From assembly GCA_030647175.1 (NCBI GenBank), contig JAUSJU010000053.1, positions 1 through 23,740 on the forward strand: a DNA stretch of 23,740 nucleotides, given 5' to 3'. Positions 13,099 through 21,555 of this stretch are shown in pieces (the stretch's first letter is position 1; every line of letters starts with the position of its first letter). The position numbers and the translations under genes are program-made. The DNA is from a bacterium (GTDB lineage: Bacteria > Patescibacteriota > Minisyncoccia > Minisyncoccales > UBA10102). A model generated the notes under the pieces. That model was not told the DNA's origin. It saw nothing but the letters and a program-made list of their open reading frames with translations, and did no database searches.

Positions 13099-14625
13099 CT
13101 ATCTCGCGTATTCCACGAACCGATTCTCTCGCACCAACGTCACCTTGATCTCTCCCGGATACCTGAGCTCTTCCTCAATGCGATTTGCAATGTCTCTGGC
13201 TAATTGCTGGGACTCCACGTCGCTCAGCTCTTCTGGTTTCACGAACACGCGGATCTCGCGTCCTGCCTGCAGGGCATATGCCTTCTCCACTCCTTTAAAG
13301 GATTGGGTGAGGGTCTCCAATTCTCCTATGCGTTTTAAGTAGCTCTCCACCGTGTCTTTCCTCGCTCCTGGCCGGGCCGCTGAAATGGCGTCTGCTGCCT
13401 GGATGAGGACCGCTTCAACAGATTCGTAGGGGTAGTCCTCGTGGTGGGACTTCATGGCGTCAATCACTTCTTTTTCCGTGTTGAACTTTTCCAGAATGCG
13501 CATGCCGATCTCAACGTGGGAACCTTCCACCTGGTGATCCAATGCTTTCCCGATGTCGTGGAAGAGCCCTGCTTTCTTGGCTACGGCAACGTTCACTCCG
13601 ATCTCAGCTGCCAACGAGGCTGCAAGATATGCTACTTCAATGGAGTGCAATAATACGTTCTGTCCGTATGAAGTCCTGAACTTCAAGCGCCCTAAGATCT
13701 GAACAAGCTTGGGGTCTAATCCCACGATGCCTAAGTCATACACCACCGTTTCCCCGGCTTCTTTGATCTGGCGGTCCACATCCTCCTGCGCTTTTGCGAC
13801 TTCTTCTTCTATGCGCGTTGGATGGATCCTGCCGTCCTTGATAAGGTTCTCTAAAGCAACTCTCGCAACGTGCCTCCGCACAGGATCAAATCCCGAGATG
13901 ACCACGGTTTCAGGAGCCTCGTCCACGATGATCTCCACTCCGGCTGCTCTTTCCAATGCGCGGATGTTCCTTCCTTCTTTCCCGATGATCTTCCCTTTCA
14001 GGTCCTCTGAAGGAAGCACGATGGTGGTAGTGGTGATTTCCTGAGATTGAGAAACCGCGATCTTCTGGACCGCATAGGCTACCATTTCTTTCGCCCGTTT
14101 CTCAAAACGCTCCTGCCCTTCCTGCTCTAACTTCCTCATGCGACCTAAAATGTTCTTTTCTTCCTGGCGCTCTAACACCTCGAACATCTCCTGCTTGGCC
14201 TGATCTTTCGTGAGGCCGGCGGTATGCTCTAACTTGGTAATTGTCTGGGTCTGCAGTTCCTCCAATGACTTCTCTTTCTGAGAAAGCGTTACCGAATGCT
14301 TCTCCACCTCTTTTTCTTTTGATTCAAAATCAGAGATCTTCTTGTCTAATACGTTCTCCCGTTTCAGCAAAAGCTGCTCTGCTTCCAAAAGGCCTTTGCG
14401 CCGCTTTTCGTCTTCTGTTTCTGTTTCCAAACGAAAAGCCTGGGCTTTGGCTTTGGCCTGTTCTACGATCTGGTCAGCCTCCTTTTGGGCTTGGGCTGCA
14501 AGCTTCTCTAACTTGCCTTCAAGAACGTCTGCTGTCTTCTTTGCGATCGACTGGCGAGCAAAGTATCCTAGGATTGCTCCTAGCACCAAAGCTCCGCCTA
14601 CTGGAAGTAGGGTGATTGGATCCAT
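13099..14625 (-). CDS. rny: Ribonuclease Y
   Basis: A 508-residue RNase Y, the membrane-anchored endoribonuclease that starts mRNA decay in many bacteria lacking RNase E. It shows an N-terminal membrane helix (about 4-24), a long charged coiled coil (about 28-190), a KH RNA-binding domain with GKEG at 215-218, and an HD hydrolase domain with HD at 356-357 (AGLFHDIGKALDHQ). The length is normal for the family. It starts 29 nt after clpP on the same strand with no SD and probably shares its transcript; the pairing suggests linked control of RNA and protein turnover. It likely forms the core of the RNA degradation machinery here. Confidence 0.97.
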   Translation of the reverse strand: MDPITLLPVGGALVLGAILGYFARQSIAKKTADVLEGKLEKLAAQAQKEADQIVEQAKAKAQAFRLETETEDEKRRKGLLEAEQLLLKRENVLDKKISDFESKEKEVEKHSVTLSQKEKSLEELQTQTITKLEHTAGLTKDQAKQEMFEVLERQEEKNILGRMRKLEQEGQERFEKRAKEMVAYAVQKIAVSQSQEITTTTIVLPSEDLKGKIIGKEGRNIRALERAAGVEIIVDEAPETVVISGFDPVRRHVARVALENLIKDGRIHPTRIEEEVAKAQEDVDRQIKEAGETVVYDLGIVGLDPKLVQILGRLKFRTSYGQNVLLHSIEVAYLAASLAAEIGVNVAVAKKAGLFHDIGKALDHQVEGSHVEIGMRILEKFNTEKEVIDAMKSHHEDYPYESVEAVLIQAADAISAARPGARKDTVESYLKRIGELETLTQSFKGVEKAYALQAGREIRVFVKPEELSDVESQQLARDIANRIEEELRYPGEIKVTLVRENRFVEYAR

Positions 14626-14654
14626 ATGAACAAATATTGGTTAATGACATTTTG

Positions 14655-15239
14655 TTATTCTTTCTCTTGGATTACTTCATCAATAAGGCCGTATTCCTTT
14701 GCTTCCTTGGGGTCAAGGTAAAAATCCCGGTCCGTGTCTTTTTCCACTTTCTCGTACGGCTGTCCTGAGTGTTTTGAAATGATGGCGTTGATCTGCTCTT
14801 TGATTTTCACGATCTGCTTTGCGGTAATCTCAATCTCTGTCGCCTGCCCCTGGGCTCCTCCCATGGGCTGGTGGAGCATGATCTGGGAGTTGGGGAGGGC
14901 GAACCTCTTCCCTTTTTCTCCCGCAGTCAGCAATACCGCTGCCATGGAGGCCGCCATGCCAACGCATACCGTAGACACCGGGCACTTGATGTACTGCATG
15001 GTGTCGTAGATTGCCAATCCTGCGGTCACAGAGCCTCCAGGGCTGTTGATGTAGAACTGGATTTCTTTCTTGGGATCCTTGGACGCCAAGAAGAGCATCT
15101 GGGCGATGACAGAGTTTGAAACGACGTCGTTCACGGGAGCTCCTAGAAAGACGATGCGGTCTTTCAGAAGCCTTGAGTAAATGTCGTACGCTCGCTCTCC
15201 GTACTGGGTTTTTTCAATGACTGTGGGGATAAGATTCAT
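14655..15239 (-). CDS. clpP: ATP-dependent Clp protease proteolytic subunit
   Basis: A 194-residue ClpP, the tetradecameric serine protease core that degrades proteins fed by ClpX or ClpC. The catalytic triad is visible: S98 in GMAASMAA, H123 in MLHQPMGG and D172 in TDRDFYLD. The oxyanion-hole segment NSPGGSV (65-71) is also intact. The N-terminus (MNLIPTVIEKTQYGERAYDIYSRLL) fits a family member with little or no propeptide. A promoter (15257-15285) just behind nusA drives it, with a leader of about 15 nt and no SD. It is followed by rny. No clpX lies in the window. Confidence 0.97.
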   Translation of the reverse strand: MNLIPTVIEKTQYGERAYDIYSRLLKDRIVFLGAPVNDVVSNSVIAQMLFLASKDPKKEIQFYINSPGGSVTAGLAIYDTMQYIKCPVSTVCVGMAASMAAVLLTAGEKGKRFALPNSQIMLHQPMGGAQGQATEIEITAKQIVKIKEQINAIISKHSGQPYEKVEKDTDRDFYLDPKEAKEYGLIDEVIQEKE

Positions 15240-15256
15240 ACTATAGGTGTGTTGCC

Positions 15257-15285
15257 ATAGTACCCCAGAAAGCAGGCAAAGTCAA
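15257..15285 (-). promoter_or_regulatory. Promoter of clpP
   Basis: -35 TTGACT (15280-15285), 17-nt spacer and -10 TACTAT (15257-15262). It lies directly after the nusA stop; no terminator separates them. Confidence 0.65.
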
Positions 15286-15291
15286 AGATCC

Positions 15292-16533
15292 CTATTCTTT
15301 TAGTTCCTCTGATTTTGTTGCCTCTTCCGAAGCTTTTACTTCAAGTTCTTCTTTGGGCTCTTCTGGCTCTCCCGAAAGTTCAGCGTCTGATTCTCCGTCT
15401 TCCTTTCCTACCGCTTTCTCTCCCGGCGTCCTCACGTCTATCTTCCAGCCCGTGAGCTTTGCTGCCAATCTCACGTTCTGTCCGTCTCTTCCGATGGCTA
15501 AGGACAGCTGGTCTTCTGGAACCTGGGCTTCCGCTCTGTTCTTTGAAAGAATGTTGGCCTGCAATACTTTAGCCGGAGACAGAGCGTTGGCAATATATAC
15601 TTCAGGATCCTCTGCCCATTCAATGATATCTATCTTCTCTCCTCCGAGTTCCTGCATAACAGCTGACACCCTTGTGCCCCGCTGTCCTACCATGGAACCT
15701 ACAGGATCCACTCCCTGGGCATTGGAGAATACCGCTATCTTTGACCGAGATCCTGCCTCTCTCGCAATCCCTTTTATCTCAACGCTTCCTGCTCCGATCT
15801 CTGGAACCTCTAACTCAAACAGCTTTGAAATGAGCTTTGGGTATGCCCGTGAGAGGTAGATGGTAGGCCCTTTTGGCGAATCATCTACGCGCAGGACGTA
15901 GAGCTTCAAGCGCTGTCCTGAGCGGTAGAACTCTCCAGGAACCTGCTCTTCTTGAGGAAGCATCCCCAAGGTCTTTCCCAGGTCAAAGAACACCGCCCTG
16001 TTCTCCACGCGCTGTACGATACCTGAAACCAGCTCTCCTTCTTTGGATTTGAACTCAGAGAGTACGGTTTCCCGCTCTGCTTCCCTGATCTTTTGCAAGA
16101 TGACCTGTTTTGCCGTCTGAGCCGCGATCCTTCCATAGTCCTGCTTCTGTTCCAGAGGCAACTCCAGCTCCTCGCCAACCTTGATGTCTTTCTTTATCTT
16201 CTTTGCATCCTTGAACATCATATGGCGCTCTGGATTGAACCTGATCTTCTTCTCTCCCTCTGGAATCTCCAGGTCCTGAGGCCCTTCTTTCATCTTTTCC
16301 AGTTCCTCTTCTGAATAGATCATGTCTTCGTCCACCACCAGCTTTACCATCCAGAACTCTGCTTTCCCAGTCTTTGAGTTGAGCTTTGCTTTCACCATTT
16401 GGCCCCGCTGCCCGTATTCTTTCTTATATGCTGCAGCCAACGCCTGTTCAATCGCCTCTAACACGCGTGCTTTGTCCAAGCCCTTTTCTTCTGCGATCTG
16501 ATCGATGAGAACCGTAAAGTTTTTGAGATCCAT
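15292..16533 (-). CDS. nusA: Transcription termination/antitermination factor NusA
   Basis: A 413-residue NusA, which binds RNA polymerase and RNA and tunes pausing, termination and antitermination. Domains in order: polymerase-binding N-terminal domain (about 1-160, with a charged insert around 72-105), S1 domain (about 167-225), KH1 (about 230-305, with GQRG at 283-286), KH2 (about 310-370, with GRDG at 348-351), then a Glu/Lys-rich tail (371-413). The proteobacterial acidic repeats are absent. In many bacteria nusA sits with rimP and infB; here it stands between clpP and an ATP-cone nuclease. It has its own TTGACA promoter and a short hairpin in its leader, a possible self-control element. 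No SD precedes the ATG. Confidence 0.96.
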   Translation of the reverse strand: MDLKNFTVLIDQIAEEKGLDKARVLEAIEQALAAAYKKEYGQRGQMVKAKLNSKTGKAEFWMVKLVVDEDMIYSEEELEKMKEGPQDLEIPEGEKKIRFNPERHMMFKDAKKIKKDIKVGEELELPLEQKQDYGRIAAQTAKQVILQKIREAERETVLSEFKSKEGELVSGIVQRVENRAVFFDLGKTLGMLPQEEQVPGEFYRSGQRLKLYVLRVDDSPKGPTIYLSRAYPKLISKLFELEVPEIGAGSVEIKGIAREAGSRSKIAVFSNAQGVDPVGSMVGQRGTRVSAVMQELGGEKIDIIEWAEDPEVYIANALSPAKVLQANILSKNRAEAQVPEDQLSLAIGRDGQNVRLAAKLTGWKIDVRTPGEKAVGKEDGESDAELSGEPEEPKEELEVKASEEATKSEELKE

Positions 16534-16553
16534 GTTATATCGTTTACAAAAGA

Positions 16554-16570
16554 ATGTCCGAGACGGACAT
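16554..16570 (-). promoter_or_regulatory. Hairpin in the nusA leader (possible attenuator)
   Basis: A perfect 7-bp stem ATGTCCG/CGGACAT with a 3-nt loop lies about 10-27 nt after the predicted nusA start. The transcript then reads UUCUUUUG, a weak U tract, and the start codon lies about 20 nt further on. It could be a terminator, a protein-binding site or a 5' stabiliser. Confidence 0.5.
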
Positions 16571-16586
16571 CTTACTGCACATTTGT

Positions 16587-16614
16587 ATAATAGCTGAAAC
16601 TAAATATTTGTCAA
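16587..16614 (-). promoter_or_regulatory. Promoter of nusA
   Basis: Exact -35 TTGACA (16609-16614), 16-nt spacer and -10 TATTAT (16587-16592). The -35 lies 4 nt after the stop codon of the ATP-cone nuclease gene. Confidence 0.75.
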
Positions 16615-16617
16615 ATA

Positions 16618-17457
16618 TCAGGGCCTGCATAACATTTCTATTTCCTGTTCCACCTTTGCTATCTTTGCGTCGTTCAACCCTATCCTCTTGAGCAATGCTC
16701 TGTCCTTGATGACGTCCTTGCACAATGACACGCCTTGATCCATGAGTGCTCGCTTGTTGCTCCCGCTCAAGGTCGTAAGACACGTAAAAGGGTGCAGGCC
16801 TGATTCCTCAATGAGGTTCTGCAGGTTTCCTTTTGCGGGATGGTTCCATCCCACGGCTCTCATCCCCACGCATGAAGCATACTGGATGGCGTCTGATGTC
16901 AACTGGGTGTTCGTGACCAGCCATGCTTCATGGAACTCGCGTCCGTGGCTAGGATCCTTCTGCCACCTTTTCTTGATGTCTTCAAAACGGGCCTGCACGT
17001 ACAGAGCTACTTTCACATCAGACCGGGTACCCTGCTGATTATGGAACTTGCATTCCACCATGAGGCACTTTCTTTCTTTCTGAGCTACCACGTCAACCTC
17101 ATGAGAAACGCACTCTCCCTGCACCACCACCGATACGTTGGTCGTATATCCCTGGGCTTTGAATATCTCCCCCACAAGATTCTCGAAAGGATGGCCTTCC
17201 GGCCCGAGTTCCATGATGGCGCGTTTCAACGAGTACCGTGCAGCCACGTGAGGCTGGTATTTCCTCAGAAGGGAGAACGCACGGCGGTAGATGTCTTTCG
17301 TATGAGACCCGCTTTTAAATTCCTGCGTAATAGTGTTGACGACCCGCTGGATCACCTCTTCGGAAGCTCTTGATCTCTCCAAAGAACGCCTAAGCTTGTC
17401 TTCTGCAAAAGGCTCTGTTTTGCCCGATGCTTTTACCACGAGCATTTGAGATTCCAT
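16618..17457 (-). CDS. ATP-cone and PD-(D/E)XK nuclease domain protein
   Basis: A 279-residue protein (from ATG 17457) joining an N-terminal ATP-cone (about 5-90, VVKASGKTEPFAEDKLRRSLERS), the nucleotide-sensing domain of ribonucleotide reductases and NrdR, to an Mrr-like restriction-endonuclease fold (about 90-220). In the latter HEVDVVA and MVECKFH supply D122, E135 and K137 of the PD-(D/E)XK site. The C-terminus (KRALMDQGVSLCKDVI and ALLKRIGLNDAKIAKVEQE) looks helix-hairpin-helix-like. The architecture suggests a nuclease gated by ATP or dATP; the biological role is unknown. The start at 17457 is preferred over 17481 because TGG-TATAAT (17464-17472) ends 6 nt before it, leaving no room for the longer start. 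It is divergent from the cation ATPase and upstream of nusA. Confidence 0.85.
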   Translation of the reverse strand: MESQMLVVKASGKTEPFAEDKLRRSLERSRASEEVIQRVVNTITQEFKSGSHTKDIYRRAFSLLRKYQPHVAARYSLKRAIMELGPEGHPFENLVGEIFKAQGYTTNVSVVVQGECVSHEVDVVAQKERKCLMVECKFHNQQGTRSDVKVALYVQARFEDIKKRWQKDPSHGREFHEAWLVTNTQLTSDAIQYASCVGMRAVGWNHPAKGNLQNLIEESGLHPFTCLTTLSGSNKRALMDQGVSLCKDVIKDRALLKRIGLNDAKIAKVEQEIEMLCRP

Positions 17458-17463
17458 GAAGAG

Positions 17464-17472
17464 ATTATACCA
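17464..17472 (-). promoter_or_regulatory. Extended -10 promoter of the ATP-cone nuclease gene
   Basis: Minus-strand TGG followed by an exact TATAAT. The ATG at 17457 is 6 nt beyond, so transcription should begin at or near the start codon. No recognisable -35. Confidence 0.75.
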
Positions 17473-17487
17473 GAGGATCATATTCCC

Positions 17488-17496
17488 TGATACAAT
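17488..17496 (+). promoter_or_regulatory. Extended -10 promoter of the cation ATPase gene
   Basis: TGA followed by TACAAT. ATG 17507 is 10 nt beyond, predicting a leader of only a few bases. It is divergent from, and 15 nt away from, the nuclease gene's element. Confidence 0.65.
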
Positions 17497-17506
17497 ACCA
17501 ATATCT

Positions 17507-20209
17507 ATGAATTGGCATACTCAATCCGTAGCCGAGGTGCTTCACGAGCTTTCAGCTACAGAACAAGGGCTCTCAAAGTCACAGGCAGAACAGCGCTTGA
17601 AAGAATACGGGCAGAACAAGCTTCCTGAAGGAAAAAAGGAGGGGCTGTTTTCCATATTCTTTAACCAATTCCAAAGCCCCTTGATCTACATTCTCCTGGG
17701 AGCTACCGCAGTAGTCTTTTTCTTGCAAGAACCCCTGGACGGATCATTCATTCTAGCCATACTCCTGTTCAACGCACTCGTGGGAACGATACAGGAAGGA
17801 AGAGCGCAGAACACCTTGGCAGCTCTCAAGAAGTTTTCTGAGTCTTCAGCTACCGTTGTGCGAGACGGAAAAGAGCTTCTCATTAAAGATACTGAGGTGG
17901 TTCCGGGAGACATCCTCTTGCTCCAAGAAGGAGAAAAGATTCCTGCTGACTCGCGCATCATGATTTCCAACTCTTTGAAGATTGATGAGTCATCTCTTAC
18001 CGGAGAATCAGAGTCTGTATCCAAAGTGAGCGAAGCAATGGAGGGGCATCATCATTCGGTCATTGACCAAAAGAACATGGTGTTCAAAGGAACGCATGTG
18101 GTGGCGGGATCTGCAACAGCTGTTGTCGTAGCTACTGGGCTTTCTACAGAGATTGGGCAGATAGCTAAAGAGATCTCTTCTATTGATACTGAAATGCCCT
18201 TGAAAACGAATATCAGGTATCTTTCACGCCTTGTCATTCTCGTAGTAGTAGGAATCAGTATATTCCTCATAGTAGTCGGCACTCTTTCAGGAAAACCCTT
18301 GAAAGAAATGGTGACCACAGCGGTAGCCCTTTCAGTATCTGTCATTCCAGAGGGCCTTCCTATTGTCATTACTTTAGTCTTGGCTACTGGAGTATGGAGG
18401 ATGTCAAAGCACAAAGCTTTAGTAAAGAAGCTGCAGGCAGTAGAAGCTCTGGGCCAGACCAAGATCATTGCAGTAGACAAGACAGGAACCCTCACCTTGA
18501 ACGAGATGGTGATCCAGAAAGTCTATACAGGTTCCCAGCTCTTTGAAGTAGGGGGAGTAGGATATGAACCTAAAGGAGAGCTCTTCCTTGGAGGAAACAT
18601 CATTGATCCTTTGAACCATCCTGAGTTGCTGTTGGCAGGAAAGATCGCTGCGTTCTCCTCCAACGCCAGGATCTCGTTCGTTGAAGAGAACGGCTCATGG
18701 AAAGTGGCAGGAGATCCTACGGAAGCCGCCATGTTGTGCTTTGCAGAAAAGATCGGATTCAAACGGGAAGTGCTGGACCAGGAATCTCCGAGGATATCTG
18801 AACTTCCGTTTGACTACAGAGAGAAGTATCACGCTTCTTTGAGGAACATGGAGGGAAAGCATATGGCGGTCATTACCGGAGCTCCAGAACGAATCCTAGA
18901 ACTCTGCCAGAGCAAGTGGGACAAAGGAGTGTCACAGCCTCTTACCAAAGAGTCCTTGCAAGAGATTGAATCTGTATTCTTTGCACTAGCCCACCAAGGA
19001 TTCAGAGTCGTGGCCTTTGCCATGAACCAGAATGTTTCAGAACAGATTTTAGATTCCAGATCTCTCCCCCAATTCACATTCGCAGGCCTCTTTGCCATGA
19101 AAGACGCGCTGCGCCCCGAGGTGAAAGAGGCTGTAGAGAATGTGAGAGAAGCTCACATGAGAGTGGTCATGATAACAGGAGACCACAAGATTACAGCCCA
19201 AGCCGTGGCAAAAGAAGCTGGCATCTGGAAAGAAAAAGACGGCGTGCTCACAGGGCAAGAGATCGATGACATGTCAGATACAGAACTTTCCAGGGCTTTA
19301 GAGTATACCTTGGTATTCGCCAGAGTGAGCCCTGAACACAAGCTCCGTATCATCCAGGCATACAGGAGCAGAGGAGAAGTAGTTGCTATGACAGGAGACG
19401 GAGTGAATGATGCTCCTTCCCTGGTGGCAGCTGATCTTGGGGTAGCTATGGGAAAGATCGGCACAGAGGTGGCAAAGGAAGCAGCTGATATCGTGCTTTT
19501 AGATGACAACTTTGCCTCAATCGTATCTGCTGCTGAAGAAGGCAGGAGCATATACAAAACCATCAAGAAGGTAATTCTCTACCTATTCTCAACAAGCCTG
19601 GGAGAGACGCTGACTATCGTGGGAGCTGTCTTATTAACATTCCCTCTTCCTATTCTTCCTGCCCAGATCATATGGTTAAACTTTGTGACCGACGGATTCC
19701 TTGATGTGGCTCTTGCCATGGAACCCAAAGAGAAAGGGCTTCTCAAGGAGAAGTTCATGAAGCCAAAGAAATGGATCGTGGACGGCCTCATGGCTCAACG
19801 CATGCTGTTCATGAGCCTTCCCATGGCTATTGGAACCCTCTACCTGTTCTCTAAGTATATAGAAACAGACCCTGTGAAGGCCTGGTCCATATCTCTCACG
19901 CTCCTTGCGGTATTCCAATGGCTCAACGCATGGAACTGCAGATCAGAGAACAAATCCATATTCCGGATGAACCCATTCTCCAACAGATTCCTTATCGGAG
20001 CCACCTGCATGGTTATCTTCTTGCAAGTAGCTGCTCTCTATACGCCGTTCTTGCAAAGCCTTCTGCATACCCAGCCCTTAGAGCTTTCTGAGTGGATTAC
20101 AATAGTCCTTATTGCCACTTCCGTCATCTTCGTGGAAGAACTACGGAAACTTTTGTATAGAATAAGGAGTTTTAAAAACGAAATTTCAGATTTTTCTAAG
20201 GATACTTAA
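17507..20209 (+). CDS. P2-type cation-transporting ATPase (Ca2+-ATPase-like)
   Basis: A 900-residue P-type ATPase of the SERCA/PMR1 group, which pumps Ca2+ (or Mn2+) out of the cytoplasm. The N-terminus WHTQSVAEVLHELSATEQGLS is the family's cation-ATPase N domain. Also visible are LTGES in the actuator domain (164-168), phosphorylation site DKTGTLT with D324, TGDGVND (629-635) in the hinge, and membrane segments M4 PEGLP (281-285), M5 SLGE with E700 and M6 NFVTDG with N725, T728 and D729. These match most Ca2+ ligands of SERCA; the site-I Asn of M5 is Ser here, as expected if only one ion is carried. I start it at ATG 17507, not 17456, because the longer start overlaps the promoter and adds residues foreign to the family. 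Its 3' end overlaps the convergent fic gene by 24 nt. Confidence 0.93.
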   Translation: MNWHTQSVAEVLHELSATEQGLSKSQAEQRLKEYGQNKLPEGKKEGLFSIFFNQFQSPLIYILLGATAVVFFLQEPLDGSFILAILLFNALVGTIQEGRAQNTLAALKKFSESSATVVRDGKELLIKDTEVVPGDILLLQEGEKIPADSRIMISNSLKIDESSLTGESESVSKVSEAMEGHHHSVIDQKNMVFKGTHVVAGSATAVVVATGLSTEIGQIAKEISSIDTEMPLKTNIRYLSRLVILVVVGISIFLIVVGTLSGKPLKEMVTTAVALSVSVIPEGLPIVITLVLATGVWRMSKHKALVKKLQAVEALGQTKIIAVDKTGTLTLNEMVIQKVYTGSQLFEVGGVGYEPKGELFLGGNIIDPLNHPELLLAGKIAAFSSNARISFVEENGSWKVAGDPTEAAMLCFAEKIGFKREVLDQESPRISELPFDYREKYHASLRNMEGKHMAVITGAPERILELCQSKWDKGVSQPLTKESLQEIESVFFALAHQGFRVVAFAMNQNVSEQILDSRSLPQFTFAGLFAMKDALRPEVKEAVENVREAHMRVVMITGDHKITAQAVAKEAGIWKEKDGVLTGQEIDDMSDTELSRALEYTLVFARVSPEHKLRIIQAYRSRGEVVAMTGDGVNDAPSLVAADLGVAMGKIGTEVAKEAADIVLLDDNFASIVSAAEEGRSIYKTIKKVILYLFSTSLGETLTIVGAVLLTFPLPILPAQIIWLNFVTDGFLDVALAMEPKEKGLLKEKFMKPKKWIVDGLMAQRMLFMSLPMAIGTLYLFSKYIETDPVKAWSISLTLLAVFQWLNAWNCRSENKSIFRMNPFSNRFLIGATCMVIFLQVAALYTPFLQSLLHTQPLELSEWITIVLIATSVIFVEELRKLLYRIRSFKNEISDFSKDT

Positions 20210-21277
20210 TAGTTTTTCATTGGCATATACTTTTTGCTTATGCCACGTCCCAATTTCCTTAAGGAGACCCTTTTTCGCTAATATATTCAAATACCTGTAA
20301 CCAGAAGCCTGGGGAATGTTTATCGCTCTTAATCGAGGAGCCGATATATAAGGTTGCTTGAATGTATATTCAAGTACTCGGATGAGATTCATACTTGCGC
20401 GCTCTTTTTCAATAAGCTTGCGGGCTCTCTTGAATAGATTATGTATTTTCAGACCGATTTTCAGAGAAACACTAGACTGATTCTCGATACCTTTAAGAAA
20501 ATAGAGTAACCAGGATCTCCAATTTTCATTTTTATCAACTTTAGATAACGCGCTCATGTAGCGTTGTTTGTGACGCTCAAAAAAACCACTAGGATATAAT
20601 ATTGGCGAAGATAATAAACCTCGATCAATTAAAAAAAGTGAGATGAGAAGTCTCCCAACCCTTCCATTTCCATCTTTAAATGGGTGAATCGCTTCAAATC
20701 GATAGTGCAGAACGCCACACATAATCAAAATATTTGTGTTACCTTTTTGGGATAAGTACCGCTCAAAATCATCCATAAGTTGTGGTATATGTGTTGCATC
20801 CGGAGGCACATAGCGTGCCGCGTCAATATTCGTTCCTTTTTGACCTATATATACGTTGTCTGGTCGAAATTGTCCGGGATACTTATCTTTACCGCGAACA
20901 TGGCTCATTAAAGTTTTGTGTATGCTACGAATAAGGAAATTATTCAGAGGATATTGCTTAAGCAATTTAAGTCCGTTAAGCATCGCCTGTTCGTAATTGC
21001 GGATTTCTTGAGCCTCGTTTCTTTTTTCAGGAGTTTGTTCGACCAAGTCAATTTTATAAGCATCCTCAAGCGATGCTTGTGTTCCTTCGAGCTGCGAGCT
21101 TGATTCTGCTTCCTTTGCTAAAATTGGCCGCATTAACAAATCAGGGTTGGGAAGAAGAGGAGAAAGTTGGCTTAAACGTCCCAAAGCCCCTTGCGTATTT
21201 GCAAGTTGATTTGCCAGCTCTTCATCGAATATAGAGCTTAAATCTGGAGGAAATTTTTGACTCAGCATATTCTTCAT
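20186..21277 (-). CDS. Fic family protein with N-terminal inhibitory motif
   Basis: A 363-residue Fic protein, a family that mostly transfers AMP from ATP to hydroxyl side chains of target proteins. The Fic_N region precedes the core; the signature HPFKDGNGRVGR is at 198-209, with catalytic H198. The inhibitory motif (S/T)xxxE(G/N) is present in the N-terminal part as SSQLEG (S60, E64, G65), so activity should be self-restrained (class II Fic). The C-terminus (about 290-360) looks like a winged helix with SAPRLRAINIPQASGYRYLNILAKKGLLKEIG, suggesting DNA binding. The TTG at 21313 is rejected as start: it is part of a TTGACT -35 box. ATG 21277 lies 7 nt after TATAAT. It is more AT-rich than its neighbours and overlaps the convergent ATPase gene by 24 nt. 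Confidence 0.92.
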   Translation of the reverse strand: MKNMLSQKFPPDLSSIFDEELANQLANTQGALGRLSQLSPLLPNPDLLMRPILAKEAESSSQLEGTQASLEDAYKIDLVEQTPEKRNEAQEIRNYEQAMLNGLKLLKQYPLNNFLIRSIHKTLMSHVRGKDKYPGQFRPDNVYIGQKGTNIDAARYVPPDATHIPQLMDDFERYLSQKGNTNILIMCGVLHYRFEAIHPFKDGNGRVGRLLISLFLIDRGLLSSPILYPSGFFERHKQRYMSALSKVDKNENWRSWLLYFLKGIENQSSVSLKIGLKIHNLFKRARKLIEKERASMNLIRVLEYTFKQPYISAPRLRAINIPQASGYRYLNILAKKGLLKEIGTWHKQKVYANEKLLSILRKI

Positions 21278-21284
21278 CAATTCA

Positions 21285-21313
21285 ATTATACGAACAAGTG
21301 AATTAATAGTCAA
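21285..21313 (-). promoter_or_regulatory. Promoter of the fic gene
   Basis: -35 TTGACT (21308-21313), 17-nt spacer and exact -10 TATAAT (21285-21290), 7 nt before ATG 21277. A leaderless transcript is predicted. Confidence 0.8.
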
Positions 21314-21399
21314 TACATCAATTCATTTTGGATTCTTTTTGAGATCTACGTCTAAAATTCCGATTTAGAGGGCATGAAAAGATCCGAACCTCATATGTG

Positions 21400-21470
21400 T
21401 GGACCTAGGGAGAATCGGACTCCCGACTCGGCAATGCGAATGCCGCGTAATACCACTTTACTATAGGCCC
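21400..21470 (-). tRNA. tRNA-Ala(CGC)
   Basis: Acceptor GGGCCTA/TAGGTCC (one G-U pair) and discriminator A; the next bases are CAC, so CCA is not encoded. Anticodon stem CGGCA/TGCCG with loop TTCGCAT gives CGC. It follows tRNA-Pro(CGG) after 1 nt. Confidence 0.93.
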
Positions 21471-21471
21471 C

Positions 21472-21545
21472 TGGTCGGGGTGCCGAGAATTGAACTCGGT
21501 CTTCACGCACCCGAAGCGCGCGTACTGCCGGTATACTACACCCCG
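21472..21545 (-). tRNA. tRNA-Pro(CGG)
   Basis: Acceptor CGGGGTG/CACCCCG, discriminator A and encoded CCA (21472-21474). Anticodon stem CGCGC/GCGTG with loop TTCGGGT gives CGG. It lies 10 nt after the cca stop codon. Confidence 0.94.
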
Positions 21546-21555
21546 TTAGCTTACT

